Shown here piece by piece: positions 35,307 to 43,262 of a DNA stretch of 54,478 bases. Source of the stretch: Solirubrobacterales bacterium (GTDB lineage: Bacteria; Actinomycetota; Thermoleophilia; Solirubrobacterales; 70-9). How positions within the stretch are numbered: position 1 is the stretch's first letter; each line of letters begins with the position of its first letter. Under the pieces are notes generated by a model, which did not search any database, was not told the origin of the DNA, and worked only from the letters and a program-made list of their open reading frames with translations. A program made the position numbers and the translations under genes. The stretch is from the NCBI GenBank assembly GCA_017882505.1, contig JADGPJ010000006.1:1-54478 (forward strand), read 5' to 3'.

Positions 35307-36029
35307 TCATGCGCTGAGGCCGCCGTCCACGGTCAGCGTCGTTCCGGTTACGTAAGAGGCCTCCTCCGAGGCCAGGAAGCGGATGCAGGCGGCGACCTCG
35401 TCGGGGCTGCCGACCCGGCGGGCGGGGATCGCCTTGGTCATCTCGCCGTCGAGGATCTCCTCGGTGAGACTGGTCTCGATCAGGCCCGGGGCGACGGCGT
35501 TGACGGTGATGCCGCGCCGCGCCACCTCGACCGCGACGGTCTTCGTGAAGCCGATCACGCCGGCCTTCGAGGCGGCGTAGTTCGCCTGGCCGGCGTTGGC
35601 CCGGGGGCCGACGATCGAGGCGACGTTGACGATGCGGCCGAAGCGGGCGCGCAGCATCGGGGTCAGGGCGTGCCGGGTGGCGCGGAAGGTCGCGGTGAGA
35701 TTGACGTCGATCACCCGCTGCCATTGCTCGTCCTCGAGCTGCGGCGAGAGGCCGTCCATGCGCAGCCCCGCGTTGTTGACGAGGACCAGCACCGGGCCGT
35801 CCTCACCGGGCTCCAGCAGCCTCGCCACGTCGCCGGCGTCGGCGACGTCACCCTGCAACACGGAGGCGGAGCCACCCTCGGCCACGATCTTCTCGACCAC
35901 CTCGCGGGCTCCGGCCTCGTCCTCGCGGTAGTTGACCCGGACCGGCCAGCCGTCGCGGGCGAGCGCCCGCGCGGTGGCGGCGCCGATCCCGCGCGAGGAG
36001 CCGGTGACGAGTGCGCATCCCTCACGCAT
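35307..36029 (-). CDS. fabG: 3-oxoacyl-ACP reductase
   Basis: The 240-residue short-chain dehydrogenase has cofactor loop ALVTGSSRGIGAATARAL, NNAG (LVNNAGLRMDG), catalytic Ser in NVASIVG and YAASK (QANYAASKAGVIGFTK), then GITVNAVAPGLIET and C-terminal TLTVDGGLSA. These match FabG rather than a general SDR. It reduces 3-ketoacyl-ACP with NADPH. Start ATG 36029 has a GGGGGAG upstream and lies 8 bases inside the end of fabH. The operon position supports the assignment. Confidence 0.94.
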   Translation of the reverse strand: MREGCALVTGSSRGIGAATARALARDGWPVRVNYREDEAGAREVVEKIVAEGGSASVLQGDVADAGDVARLLEPGEDGPVLVLVNNAGLRMDGLSPQLEDEQWQRVIDVNLTATFRATRHALTPMLRARFGRIVNVASIVGPRANAGQANYAASKAGVIGFTKTVAVEVARRGITVNAVAPGLIETSLTEEILDGEMTKAIPARRVGSPDEVAACIRFLASEEASYVTGTTLTVDGGLSA

Positions 36030-37026
36030 CGGAAGCACTCCCCCACTCGACCACGGTCGCGCCCCAGGTGAGGCCGGCGCCGAAGGCGGCGACCAGGACC
36101 CTGGCGCCGGGCGCGAGGTCGCCGGCGAGGCGGGCGTCCTCGAGCGCGAGCGGGATCGACGCGGCCGAGGTGTTGCCGAAGTGGTTGATCGAGTCGACGA
36201 CCCGCTCCATCGGCAGCTCGAGCCGTTCCCCGACCGAGCGCAGGATCCGAGCATTGGCCTGGTGGTAGACGAAGAGGTCGATCTGGGCCAGCGGCGTCTC
36301 GGCGAGGGCGGCGGCTTCGACCGTCGCCTCCGCCATCCGGTCGACCGCGTGGCGAAAGGTTTCGTGGCCCTGCATCCGGGTCACGCCCTCGTCCCGGGTG
36401 GCGTAGATCAGGTCGCGGTTGGCGCCGTCGGCGCCGAGCACGACCGGGCCGATCCGGCCCCGCTCGGCGCCACGCAACACGATCGCGCCGGCGCCGTCGG
36501 CGAAGACCGCGGCGGTACCGCGGTCATCGGGATCGGTGATCCGACTCATCAGGTCGGCGCCGACCAGGAGGACGTTGCCGGCGCGGCCGGACTCGATCAT
36601 CCCGCAGGCGAGGGAGATGCCGGAGACGAAACCGGTGCAGGCGGCGTTGAGATCGATCGCGCCGGCGGCGCCTGCGCCGAGCTCGGCGGCGACCCGGGGA
36701 GATGCGCCCGGCATCAGATCGTCGTTGCTGGTCGTCGCGACCAGGACCAGATCGAGATCGCCGGCGGCGACTCCGGCCTCGGCAAGGGCCCGCTCGCCAG
36801 CTGCGGCGGCGAACTGGAAGAGGCTCTCGCCCGGCAGCGCGACCCGGCGCTCGTCGATGCCGGTGCGCTGGACGATCCAGCTCTCGTCGATCCCGAGGCG
36901 AGCCGCGATCGGAGCGTTGGCGACGACGGTCTCCGGCACGGCGACTCCGAGTCCGGCGATCTCGGCGCCGGTGCGGGTGGCGCGGTCGGCCGGCGCGGCG
37001 GCGGGTGCGGCGGCCGACTCAGGCAT
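36022..37026 (-). CDS. fabH: Beta-ketoacyl-ACP synthase III
   Basis: The 334-residue protein carries the KAS III triad C130 (DLNAACTGFVSG), H255 (FVYHQANARI) and N285 (NHFGNTSAAS). An Ala/Pro-rich N-terminal extension of about 20 residues precedes AEIAGLGVAVPE. It condenses acyl-CoA with malonyl-ACP to start synthesis, and its pocket sets whether straight or branched primers are used, which cannot be judged by eye. It overlaps fabD upstream and fabG downstream by 8 bases each. Confidence 0.94.
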   Translation of the reverse strand: MPESAAAPAAAPADRATRTGAEIAGLGVAVPETVVANAPIAARLGIDESWIVQRTGIDERRVALPGESLFQFAAAAGERALAEAGVAAGDLDLVLVATTSNDDLMPGASPRVAAELGAGAAGAIDLNAACTGFVSGISLACGMIESGRAGNVLLVGADLMSRITDPDDRGTAAVFADGAGAIVLRGAERGRIGPVVLGADGANRDLIYATRDEGVTRMQGHETFRHAVDRMAEATVEAAALAETPLAQIDLFVYHQANARILRSVGERLELPMERVVDSINHFGNTSAASIPLALEDARLAGDLAPGARVLVAAFGAGLTWGATVVEWGSASDA

Positions 37027-37888
37027 GGACGGCCTCCGACTCCTCGGCCAGCGAGCGCGCCTCGACGCCCTCGAGGGTGCGGCGGACGAGGCCGGTCAGC
37101 ACGTCTCCCGGCCCGGTCTCGAGGAAGGTGCGGGCGCCGTCGCCCTGCATCGCCTTCAGCGTCGTCTGCCAGACCACCGGCTCGGTCAGGGCGGCGGCGA
37201 GCCCGGCGCGGGGATCCTCGAAGGGAGCGGCGCCGATCGAGGAGAAGACGGGCAGGCTCGGGGAGCGGAACTCGACCTCCGCGAGGGCGGCGCGGAACTT
37301 CTCCGCAGCCCCGGCCATCAGCGGCGAGTGGAAGGCGCCGGCGACGGGGAGCCGGATCGCCTTGGCGCCGTCGGCGCGGAGCTGGCGGCGGGCCTCGCTC
37401 AGCGAGTCGGCGCCGCCGGAGAGGACCAGCTGGCCGGGAGCATTGTCGTTGGCGACGGTGAGATCGAAGCTGGCGGCGAGATCACGGACCGATTGCTCCT
37501 CGCCGCCGAGCACCGCCATCATCCCGCCGGGGCTGGTTTCGGCCGCTTCCTCCATCAGGCGACCGCGGGTGACCGCCAGCGCCAGCCCCTGCTCGGCGTC
37601 GAGCGCGTCGCCGGCGACCAGAGCCGCCAGCTCGCCGAGCGAGTGGCCGGCGACCATGTCGGCGGCGGGGCTGCCGGCCTGCTTGAAGTGGGCGAGGCTG
37701 GCGCAGTAGATCGCCGGCTGGGCGAGGTGGGTCCCCTCGCCGATGTGCTCGAAGGGGTCGAGGCCGAGTTCGGTCCGCGCCTGCTCCAGCAGGTCGGGAC
37801 GGTGGGTGGCGGTGACGGCGGCCATCCCGGACGTCTGGCTGCCCTGACCCGGGAATAGCACCGCGATGCGGGCGGAAATGGATTGCAC
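37019..37888 (-). CDS. fabD: Malonyl-CoA:ACP transacylase
   Basis: The protein is 289 residues from GTG 37888. LFPGQGSQTSGM opens the acyltransferase fold, the nucleophile is S83 in VAGHSLGELAALV, and later VAGAFHSPLM carries the catalytic His. It loads malonyl groups onto ACP. It is first in the fab operon, so the promoter and operators should lie between 37889 and 38029, where a perfect inverted repeat is found (37938-37959). A GTG start 28 bases upstream of the hydrophobic strand IAVLFPGQ fits family length. Confidence 0.94.
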   Translation of the reverse strand: MQSISARIAVLFPGQGSQTSGMAAVTATHRPDLLEQARTELGLDPFEHIGEGTHLAQPAIYCASLAHFKQAGSPAADMVAGHSLGELAALVAGDALDAEQGLALAVTRGRLMEEAAETSPGGMMAVLGGEEQSVRDLAASFDLTVANDNAPGQLVLSGGADSLSEARRQLRADGAKAIRLPVAGAFHSPLMAGAAEKFRAALAEVEFRSPSLPVFSSIGAAPFEDPRAGLAAALTEPVVWQTTLKAMQGDGARTFLETGPGDVLTGLVRRTLEGVEARSLAEESEAVHA

Positions 37889-37937
37889 TGATCAGATAGT
37901 GGTCCGGTCCAGGGCTTAGGTGACGCCCCGGAGGACC

Positions 37938-37959
37938 GATCCCCGACATATGGGGGATC
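37938..37959. promoter_or_regulatory. Perfect inverted repeat upstream of the fab operon
   Basis: GATCCCC (37938-37944) and GGGGATC (37953-37959) flank the 8-base centre GACATATG, 50 bases before the fabD start. It lies inside the only gap upstream of a nine-gene operon, which makes an operator likely. It could also be a terminator for the response regulator gene on the same strand, but it lacks a T run. Confidence 0.5.
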
Positions 37960-38017
37960 TAAGGCGACGGTCGGGGGGTCGCGACCACGCCCAGACGTAC
38001 AAAGCGACCCCACTGGG

Positions 38018-38029
38018 GCGCCGCGGCGC
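38018..38029. terminator. GC-rich palindrome at the end of the response regulator gene
   Basis: GCGCCGCGGCGC is a perfect 12-base palindrome touching the stop codon at 38030. It may stall transcription leaving the kinase-regulator pair, but it has no loop of normal size and no T tract. Confidence 0.25.
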
Positions 38030-38635
38030 TCAGACCAGGATCTTCAGGCGCTGGGCCTGCCGGGTCGCCTCGGCCCGGTTGCGAACCCCCAGCTTGCGGT
38101 AGATCGCGCTGGTGTGCTCCTTGACCGTGTGCGGGGAGAGGTGGAGGTGGCCAGCGATCTCCTTGTTGGTGGAGCCGGTGGCGATCAGCGAGAGCACCTC
38201 CTGCTCGCGCTCGCTCAGCGGCGAGTCGAGCGGCGTGTGGTCGGCGAAGACCTCGGTCCCCAGCGAGACCATCCGCACCGCCTTGACGACGTCGACCGCG
38301 GACCAGTCCTTGGAGATGAACCCGGACGCGCCGGCGGAGCGGGCGACGAAGGGCGAGATCACGCCGGCGCCGGAGATCAGCAGCACCCGCGTGCCCGGGC
38401 TCACCGCGCGGATCTCCTCGCAGACCTCCGCCCCGGACTCGCTGCCGAGCAGCATGTCGACCAGCGCGACCTCGGGCCGCAGCCGGCGGCAGGTGTCGAC
38501 CGCCTCGGCGCCGTTGGAGGCGGCGAGGCAGCGCTCGACCCAGCTCTGGCGCTCGAGCAGCAGCCGGAAGCCCCACTGGACGACGTCGTGGTCGTCGACC
38601 ACCAGGACCCGCAGCTTGCCGTCCTCGGCCGCCAT
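38030..38635 (-). CDS. NarL/LuxR-family response regulator
   Basis: The protein is 201 residues. The receiver domain has acidic pair DD (14-15), phosphoacceptor D60 (VALVDMLLG) and K109 (GFISKDW). The C-terminal LuxR helix-turn-helix is SEREQEVLSLIATGSTNKEIAGHLHLSPHTVKEHTSAIYRKLG, written here as domain limits about 140-185. It is coupled to the kinase gene by TGATG at 38635. Targets are unknown; the fab operon begins 142 bases downstream on the same strand and is a candidate. Confidence 0.92.
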   Translation of the reverse strand: MAAEDGKLRVLVVDDHDVVQWGFRLLLERQSWVERCLAASNGAEAVDTCRRLRPEVALVDMLLGSESGAEVCEEIRAVSPGTRVLLISGAGVISPFVARSAGASGFISKDWSAVDVVKAVRMVSLGTEVFADHTPLDSPLSEREQEVLSLIATGSTNKEIAGHLHLSPHTVKEHTSAIYRKLGVRNRAEATRQAQRLKILV

Positions 38636-39756
38636 CAGGAGCCGACCGGGACGACGAGGCGGACCCGCCAGCGACCGCCGGCGGCGGCGCCGAACTCGAC
38701 CAGGCCCTCGTAGCGGAGCGCTTCCAACGCCGCCAGCCGCAGCCCGAGGCCGCCGCCCTTGGTGTCCTTGCCGTTGCCGGCACCGTCGTTCTCGACCGCG
38801 AGGCTGAAGGTGTCGCCGTCGGAGGCGACGCGGATCTCGATCCGGCTCGGCTTCGAGTGGCGGTCGGCGTTGCGCAGCGCCTCGGCCAGCACCGACTGGG
38901 CGACCGGCTCGAGGTCCGGGGGGACGGCGACGCCCTCCTCCCACTCGAGCTTGAGGTCCGGGCGGCGCTCGAGCAGCCGCTCCAGGACCTGGGCGAGGCT
39001 GGCCTGGTTGGCGCGCGTGGGAGTCGCAACCGGGCGGGTCAGGGCGTGGCGCAGGTCGCCGACCACCGAGCGCAGCTCCTCCTGGCAGCGGCGGCGCTCG
39101 GCGGCCGAGAGGCCGCGCTCGGAGCCCAGCGCCAGGGCGACGCCGAAGAGCCGCTGGATCGCGTTCTCATGCAGCTCCCGGGTCAGTTCGACGCGTTCGC
39201 TCAGGCGCCGCTCGCTTTCGCGCTGCTCGGTCGAGTGCTCGACGCTCGCGGTCAGCGCCGCCAGGCGCCCCAGCGTCAGCATCGTCTCGCGCTCGCCGTC
39301 GTCGAGCTCGAAGTCCTCGCCTTCGTGGTCGGCGAAGATCACCCCGAGCCAGCGGCGGGCGGCGGAGATCGGCGTGCAGGTGATGCAGGAGGTGTCGGCG
39401 AGCTCGGCGTAGCGGTCGGGAACGTGCCCGGCGAGGCCGCCCCGGACCTCGATCACCCGATCCTGTTCCAGCGCCAGCCGGGCGATCGGCGTCTCGTCGA
39501 GGGTGCCCTCGATCCGCTGAACCAGATCCGGGTCTATCCCGTGGGAGCCCATCGGGATCACCGAGCGGTAGGTGTCGTCGTGGAGCAGCAGAGCCGCCCG
39601 CCGCATCGTCGTCAGCGAGCAGACCGCCTTGCAGACGCGGTCGTAGAAGACCCCGGATTCGGTCGCCTCGTCGAGTTCGGCGAGCAGCCCGACCAGCACC
39701 TCGACGGTGCCGGCCCGTGGCGCTGCAGCGGTGGTGGCGATACCCGAGTTTCCCAT
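38635..39756 (-). CDS. GAF-domain histidine kinase (NarL-type)
   Basis: The protein is 373 residues and has no membrane helix. A GAF domain spans about 30-175, with two cysteines in SCITCTPI that could bind a ligand or respond to redox. The dimerisation/phosphoacceptor helix has H196 in ELTRELHENAIQRLFGVALAL, the HisKA_3-type box. The ATPase domain has AEALRNADRHSKPSRI (N box), VENDGAG (G1) and GGGLGLRLAALEAL (G2). It is a cytoplasmic sensor that should phosphorylate the coupled response regulator. The signal is unknown. Confidence 0.92.
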   Translation of the reverse strand: MGNSGIATTAAAPRAGTVEVLVGLLAELDEATESGVFYDRVCKAVCSLTTMRRAALLLHDDTYRSVIPMGSHGIDPDLVQRIEGTLDETPIARLALEQDRVIEVRGGLAGHVPDRYAELADTSCITCTPISAARRWLGVIFADHEGEDFELDDGERETMLTLGRLAALTASVEHSTEQRESERRLSERVELTRELHENAIQRLFGVALALGSERGLSAAERRRCQEELRSVVGDLRHALTRPVATPTRANQASLAQVLERLLERRPDLKLEWEEGVAVPPDLEPVAQSVLAEALRNADRHSKPSRIEIRVASDGDTFSLAVENDGAGNGKDTKGGGLGLRLAALEALRYEGLVEFGAAAGGRWRVRLVVPVGS

Positions 39757-39949
39757 CGACCCTTGAGATTACGCCGCCGGCTTCCGGGGCGCGATCGGAG
39801 GCCCCGAGACAGGGGGTCGGAATCTATGTGGTACGCCTTACCCACTATGGCTTTCGTGGTGCCGACCAAGAGAGGTGCGTACGAGGTCCGGGAATCCCAC
39901 AGCACCCCCAGGGGCCCCGCGCAGTCGCACCCTCGCCAGCTTCAGGGAG

Positions 39950-40215
39950 ATGACCGACGAGGTCATCCAGAAGGCGCGGGTTCGCGCGGCGCAGCCGATC
40001 AGCGCGGAGGAGCTGCGCCGCGCGGCGGCGCGAGCCGGCGCCCCCGTCCCCGGGACGCCGGTCGACCGGGCGGCGCGGGAGGCCCTGCGGCTCCTCGCGG
40101 GGGGCGAGCCGCTGGATCCGCTGTTGCGCCGGCTGCTGCTCGACGCCCTCGATTCCGGTGAGCGCAGCGGCGAGCAGCTCCCGCCGATATCCGACGCCGC
40201 CCGCGCGGCGACCGG
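39950..40215 (+). pseudogene. Small helical protein upstream of decayed nucleotidyltransferase
   Basis: From ATG 39950 the frame reads MTDEVIQKARVRAAQPISAE and continues ELRRAAARAGAPVPGTPVDR with a hydrophobic helix LDPLLRRLLLDAL. The sequence looks like a real small soluble protein that should end near 40216, where the next reading frame begins with GTG, but no stop is present and the frame runs into out-of-frame sequence. It may be the antitoxin-like partner of the following gene and share its decay. I do not recognise a family. Confidence 0.3.
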
Positions 40216-40725
40216 GTGGATCGGAGCGAGTCCGGCGCGGCGCGGCGAGGCGCCCCCTCGCTGCCGCAGAAGGTGGTCGCGATCGACGCGGCGCTGGGCG
40301 CCGCCCGCATCCCGCACGCGATCGGCGCCGCCCTCGCCCTCGGCTACGCCGAGCCGCGGGCCACGATCGACGTCGACATCAACGTCTTCGTCCCGACCGA
40401 GCGCTGGCCGCAGGTTCGCTACGCCCTCGCCCCGCTCGGGGTCGATGTCGGAGTCGACGTCGCCGCCCTCAAGCGCTGCCCGGCTGGTCCCGTTCGCCGA
40501 GACGACGATCCCGATCCTCTCGCCCGAGCACCTCGCCGTCTGCAAGGCGATGTTCGACCGGCCCAAAGACTGGCTGGACATCGAGCAGATCCTGGTCGCC
40601 ACTAGCCGCCTCGACCTACCGGAAATAGAGGCTTGGCTGGGGGCGATGGTGGTGAAGCCGACCCGCGGCCGGCAAGGCTGCGAGAGCTGCTCGAGCGACT
40701 CTCGCTCGGCGACGACGGAAGCTAG
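40216..40725 (+). pseudogene. Decayed nucleotidyltransferase (AbiEii/MNT-like)
   Basis: Frame 1 from GTG 40216 gives VVAIDAALGAARIPHAIGAA and ALGYAEPRATIDVDINVFVP, the G(x)ALA and DxD core of a nucleotidyltransferase-fold protein. Similarity jumps frame near 40480 to ARLVPFAETTIPILSPEHLA and CKAMFDRPKDWLDIEQILVA, the usual C-terminal half. It jumps again near 40655 to ADPRPARLRELLERLSLGDD before TAG 40723. About 30 residues between the first two blocks seem missing. At least two frameshifts plus a deletion make it non-functional. Confidence 0.52.
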
Positions 40726-41396
40726 CCCTGGCCCGCCGCCGCGGCGTCGGCGACGACGATCATCGCCTCGTTCTCTACCCGGCCGGCCGGGATCGAGGGG
40801 TCGCCGGCCAGCAGCTTGGCGAGCGGGTCGCGCTTCTCGGCGCCGGTGACCAGCCAGAGCACCTTGCGGGCGGTGTCGATCGCCGGGTAGGTGAGGGTCA
40901 TCCGGCGGTGGCCCTGGTAGGCGCCGTCCGTGAGGGCGACGCGGCGATCGCTCACCTCCAGCACCGGGTCGCCCGGGACGAGCGAGGCGGTGTGGCCGTC
41001 GGGGCCGAGGCCGAGGTGGACGAGGTCGAAGCGCTCGGGCAGCGTGGCTTCGTACTCGCGGGCGGCGCCGTCGGGGTCGCGCTGGGTGACCGGCATCGGA
41101 CGCAGCGCCGACTGGTGCTCCATCGAGAGGCCGAGGATCATGTGGGTGAGGTTGCGGTCCTCGCTCCCCGGCGAGGCGATCCGCTCGTCGACCTGGAACA
41201 GCGAGGTCTCCGCCCAGGGCATCTGCTCGAGTTCGCCGAGGATCGCCAGCATCGCCCAGGGCGAGCGGCCGCCGCTCATCGCGAAGCCGAAGGAGCCGTG
41301 CTCGGCGACCGCGGCGGCGCCGTCGGCGGCGATCAGCTCGGCGGCGCGGCGGGCCGCCGCCCTATCGTCGGCGAGGACCTCGAGCTCGGCAGCCAT
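40722..41396 (-). CDS. pgl: 6-phosphogluconolactonase
   Basis: The 224-residue protein of the DevB/NagB fold has SGGRSPWAMLAIL (phosphate loop), FQVDERIASPGSEDRN, FDLVHLGLGPDGHTASLVPG with the catalytic His, and WLVTGAEKRDPLAKLLAGD near the end. It hydrolyses 6-phosphogluconolactone in the oxidative pentose pathway. The gene follows gnd by 13 bases, with GGGAG between them. Its threonine codons are 8 ACC to 2 ACG, unlike gnd and ppgK just upstream, so it marks the end of the first compositional zone. Confidence 0.92.
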   Translation of the reverse strand: MAAELEVLADDRAAARRAAELIAADGAAAVAEHGSFGFAMSGGRSPWAMLAILGELEQMPWAETSLFQVDERIASPGSEDRNLTHMILGLSMEHQSALRPMPVTQRDPDGAAREYEATLPERFDLVHLGLGPDGHTASLVPGDPVLEVSDRRVALTDGAYQGHRRMTLTYPAIDTARKVLWLVTGAEKRDPLAKLLAGDPSIPAGRVENEAMIVVADAAAAGQG

Positions 41397-41409
41397 CGAC
41401 CCGGCTCCC

Positions 41410-42426
41410 TCAGCTCGGCTTCTCGTCGTGGCCGCCGAACTGCTTGCGCATCGCCGAGAGCAGCTTGTTGCCGAAGTCTGCCTGGCCTTGCGAAGTGAAG
41501 CGGTCGAAGAGCGCCGTCGCGATCACCGGTGCCGGCACACCTTCGTCGATCGCAGCTGCGACGGTCCAGCGGCCTTCGCCCGAATCGCTGACGCGTCCGG
41601 AGAACCCGTCGAGGGTCGGCGACGCGTTGAGCGCGGCGGCGGTGAGATCGAGCAGCCACGAAGCGACGACGCTGCCCCGACGCCACACCTCCGACACCTT
41701 GGCGACGTCGAGCTCGTACGTGTAGGCGTCGGGATTCCGGATCGGCGCGGTCTCTGCATCCGTCGTGTGCGAGCGCGTCCCGACGTCGGCGTTGTGGAGG
41801 ATGTTGAGGCCCTCCGCGTACGCGGCCATCAGTGCGTACTCGACGCCGTTGTGCACCATCTTCACGAAATGACCCGCGCCCGATGGTCCGCAGTGCAGGT
41901 AGCCCATCTCCTCGGGAGCGGGATCGCCGGAGCGGCCGGGGGTGCGTTCGCTCGCCGCGTCGATGCCCGGGGCCAGGGCGCGGAAGATCGGATCGAGGCG
42001 TGTCACCGTGGTTTCCGGCCCGCCGATCATGAGGCAGTAACCGCGTTCGAGACCGAACACGCCGCCGCTCGTCCCGCAGTCGACGTAGTCGATCTTCGAC
42101 GCGGCCAACGCGTGCGAGCGGGTGATGTCGTCGCCGTAGAAGCTGTTGCCGCCGTCGATGATCGCGTCGCCGGCCGCGAGCAACGGTGAGAGCTCGTCGA
42201 TGACCCTCCCGACGACGCCCGCCGGAACCATCATCCACACCGCGCGCGGCGCGTCGAGCTTCGACACGAGGTCGGCGATCGACGAAGCGGCGGTCGCGCC
42301 CTCGGCCGCGAGCGCCGCGCCCGCTGCCGGGTCGTGGTCGTACACGACGCACTGGTGGCCGGCCGCTTGGAGCCGGCGCACGATGTTGGCGCCCATGCGT
42401 CCGAGGCCGATCATGCCGAGCTGCAT
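41410..42426 (-). CDS. gnd: 6-phosphogluconate dehydrogenase (decarboxylating, GndA type)
   Basis: The protein is 338 residues, the short NAD-type family rather than the 470-residue NADP form. It begins MQLGMIGLGRMGANIVRRL (NAD loop). It has IIDGGNSFYGDDI, GTSGGVFGLERGYCLMIGG and the catalytic lysine region GAGHFVKMVHNGVEYALM. It oxidises 6-phosphogluconate to ribulose-5-phosphate and CO2. Its start overlaps the ppgK stop (TGATG), and pgl follows. Threonine codons are evenly ACC and ACG, shifted from the genes further left. Confidence 0.93.
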   Translation of the reverse strand: MQLGMIGLGRMGANIVRRLQAAGHQCVVYDHDPAAGAALAAEGATAASSIADLVSKLDAPRAVWMMVPAGVVGRVIDELSPLLAAGDAIIDGGNSFYGDDITRSHALAASKIDYVDCGTSGGVFGLERGYCLMIGGPETTVTRLDPIFRALAPGIDAASERTPGRSGDPAPEEMGYLHCGPSGAGHFVKMVHNGVEYALMAAYAEGLNILHNADVGTRSHTTDAETAPIRNPDAYTYELDVAKVSEVWRRGSVVASWLLDLTAAALNASPTLDGFSGRVSDSGEGRWTVAAAIDEGVPAPVIATALFDRFTSQGQADFGNKLLSAMRKQFGGHDEKPS

Positions 42427-43178
42427 CACGACTCCTTGCCGCTTGCCGCCGTGAGTGCCGCGCCGACGATGCCGGCCAAGTTGCCGAGCTCGGCCACGCG
42501 CACCTCGCAACCGGGGTCGAGGCTGTCGATGAACTGGTCGGCGCGCTTGGCGACACCGCCGCCGATCACGATCAGCTCGGGCCAGAGCACCGAGTGGAGA
42601 TGCTTGAGGTAGACGTCGAGGCGTTCGGCCCATTGCTTCCACGAGAGGTGTTTCTCGTCGCGTTTCGCGTCGGACACCCACGTGTCGGCGATCTTGCCGT
42701 TGACCTCGATGTGCCCGAGCTCCGAGTTCGCGACGAGCACGCCGTCGTTGAGGAGAGCCGTGCCCACGCCGGTTCCGACGGTGACCATGATCACGACGCC
42801 GCGCCGATCGCGCGCGGCGCCGAAGCGGGCTTCGGCGACACCGGCCGCGTCGGCGTCGTTCAACACGGTGCACTGACGACCCGTCGCGCGGCCGATCACG
42901 GCGGCAGCGTGCGTGCCGATCCACGCGTCGTCGATGTGCGCAGCAGTGCGCACCGTGCCGCCGACCACGACGGCGGGCAGCGTGCAACCGATCGGGCCTT
43001 CGGTGTCGAGTTGGCCGACGAGCGTCGCGACCGTGTCGGAGACGGCTTCGGGCGTGGCGGGCTGCGGGGTCACGACCCGGATCCGGCCCGTCGCGGTGCC
43101 GGTGCTGAGGTCGACGAGCGCGGCCTTGATGCCCGATCCGCCGACGTCGACACCGATGAGAGTCTGCGGCGTTGGCAT
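42426..43178 (-). CDS. ppgK: Polyphosphate glucokinase (ROK family)
   Basis: The 250-residue ROK-family kinase begins LIGVDVGGSGIKAALVDLSTG, the phosphate loop typical of actinobacterial polyphosphate/ATP glucokinases. It has LNDADAAGVAEARFG (catalytic Asp) and VTVGTGVGTALLNDGVLVANSELGHIEV (ATP/polyP and substrate segments). It lacks the CxCGxxGC zinc motif of ROK repressors and kinases, as expected for PPGK. It phosphorylates glucose with polyphosphate. The ppgK-gnd-pgl order would route glucose straight into the oxidative pentose pathway once zwf acts. Threonine codons are about 13 ACG to 7 ACC. Confidence 0.9.
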   Translation of the reverse strand: MPTPQTLIGVDVGGSGIKAALVDLSTGTATGRIRVVTPQPATPEAVSDTVATLVGQLDTEGPIGCTLPAVVVGGTVRTAAHIDDAWIGTHAAAVIGRATGRQCTVLNDADAAGVAEARFGAARDRRGVVIMVTVGTGVGTALLNDGVLVANSELGHIEVNGKIADTWVSDAKRDEKHLSWKQWAERLDVYLKHLHSVLWPELIVIGGGVAKRADQFIDSLDPGCEVRVAELGNLAGIVGAALTAASGKES

Positions 43179-43262
43179 CGCTTTGACGCTACTCCCGCGT
43201 CCGCCGCCGACGCGACAACGGGTACGGATCATTACGGCGTTGGCGACGCGTAACCTGCCGGC

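Noticed and set aside
39875-40849. A single 324-codon plus-strand frame across the decayed region
   Set aside because: It stitches a real-looking N-terminal part to shadow sequence and then to the displaced C-terminal block. The protein similarity changes frame, so it is not one gene.
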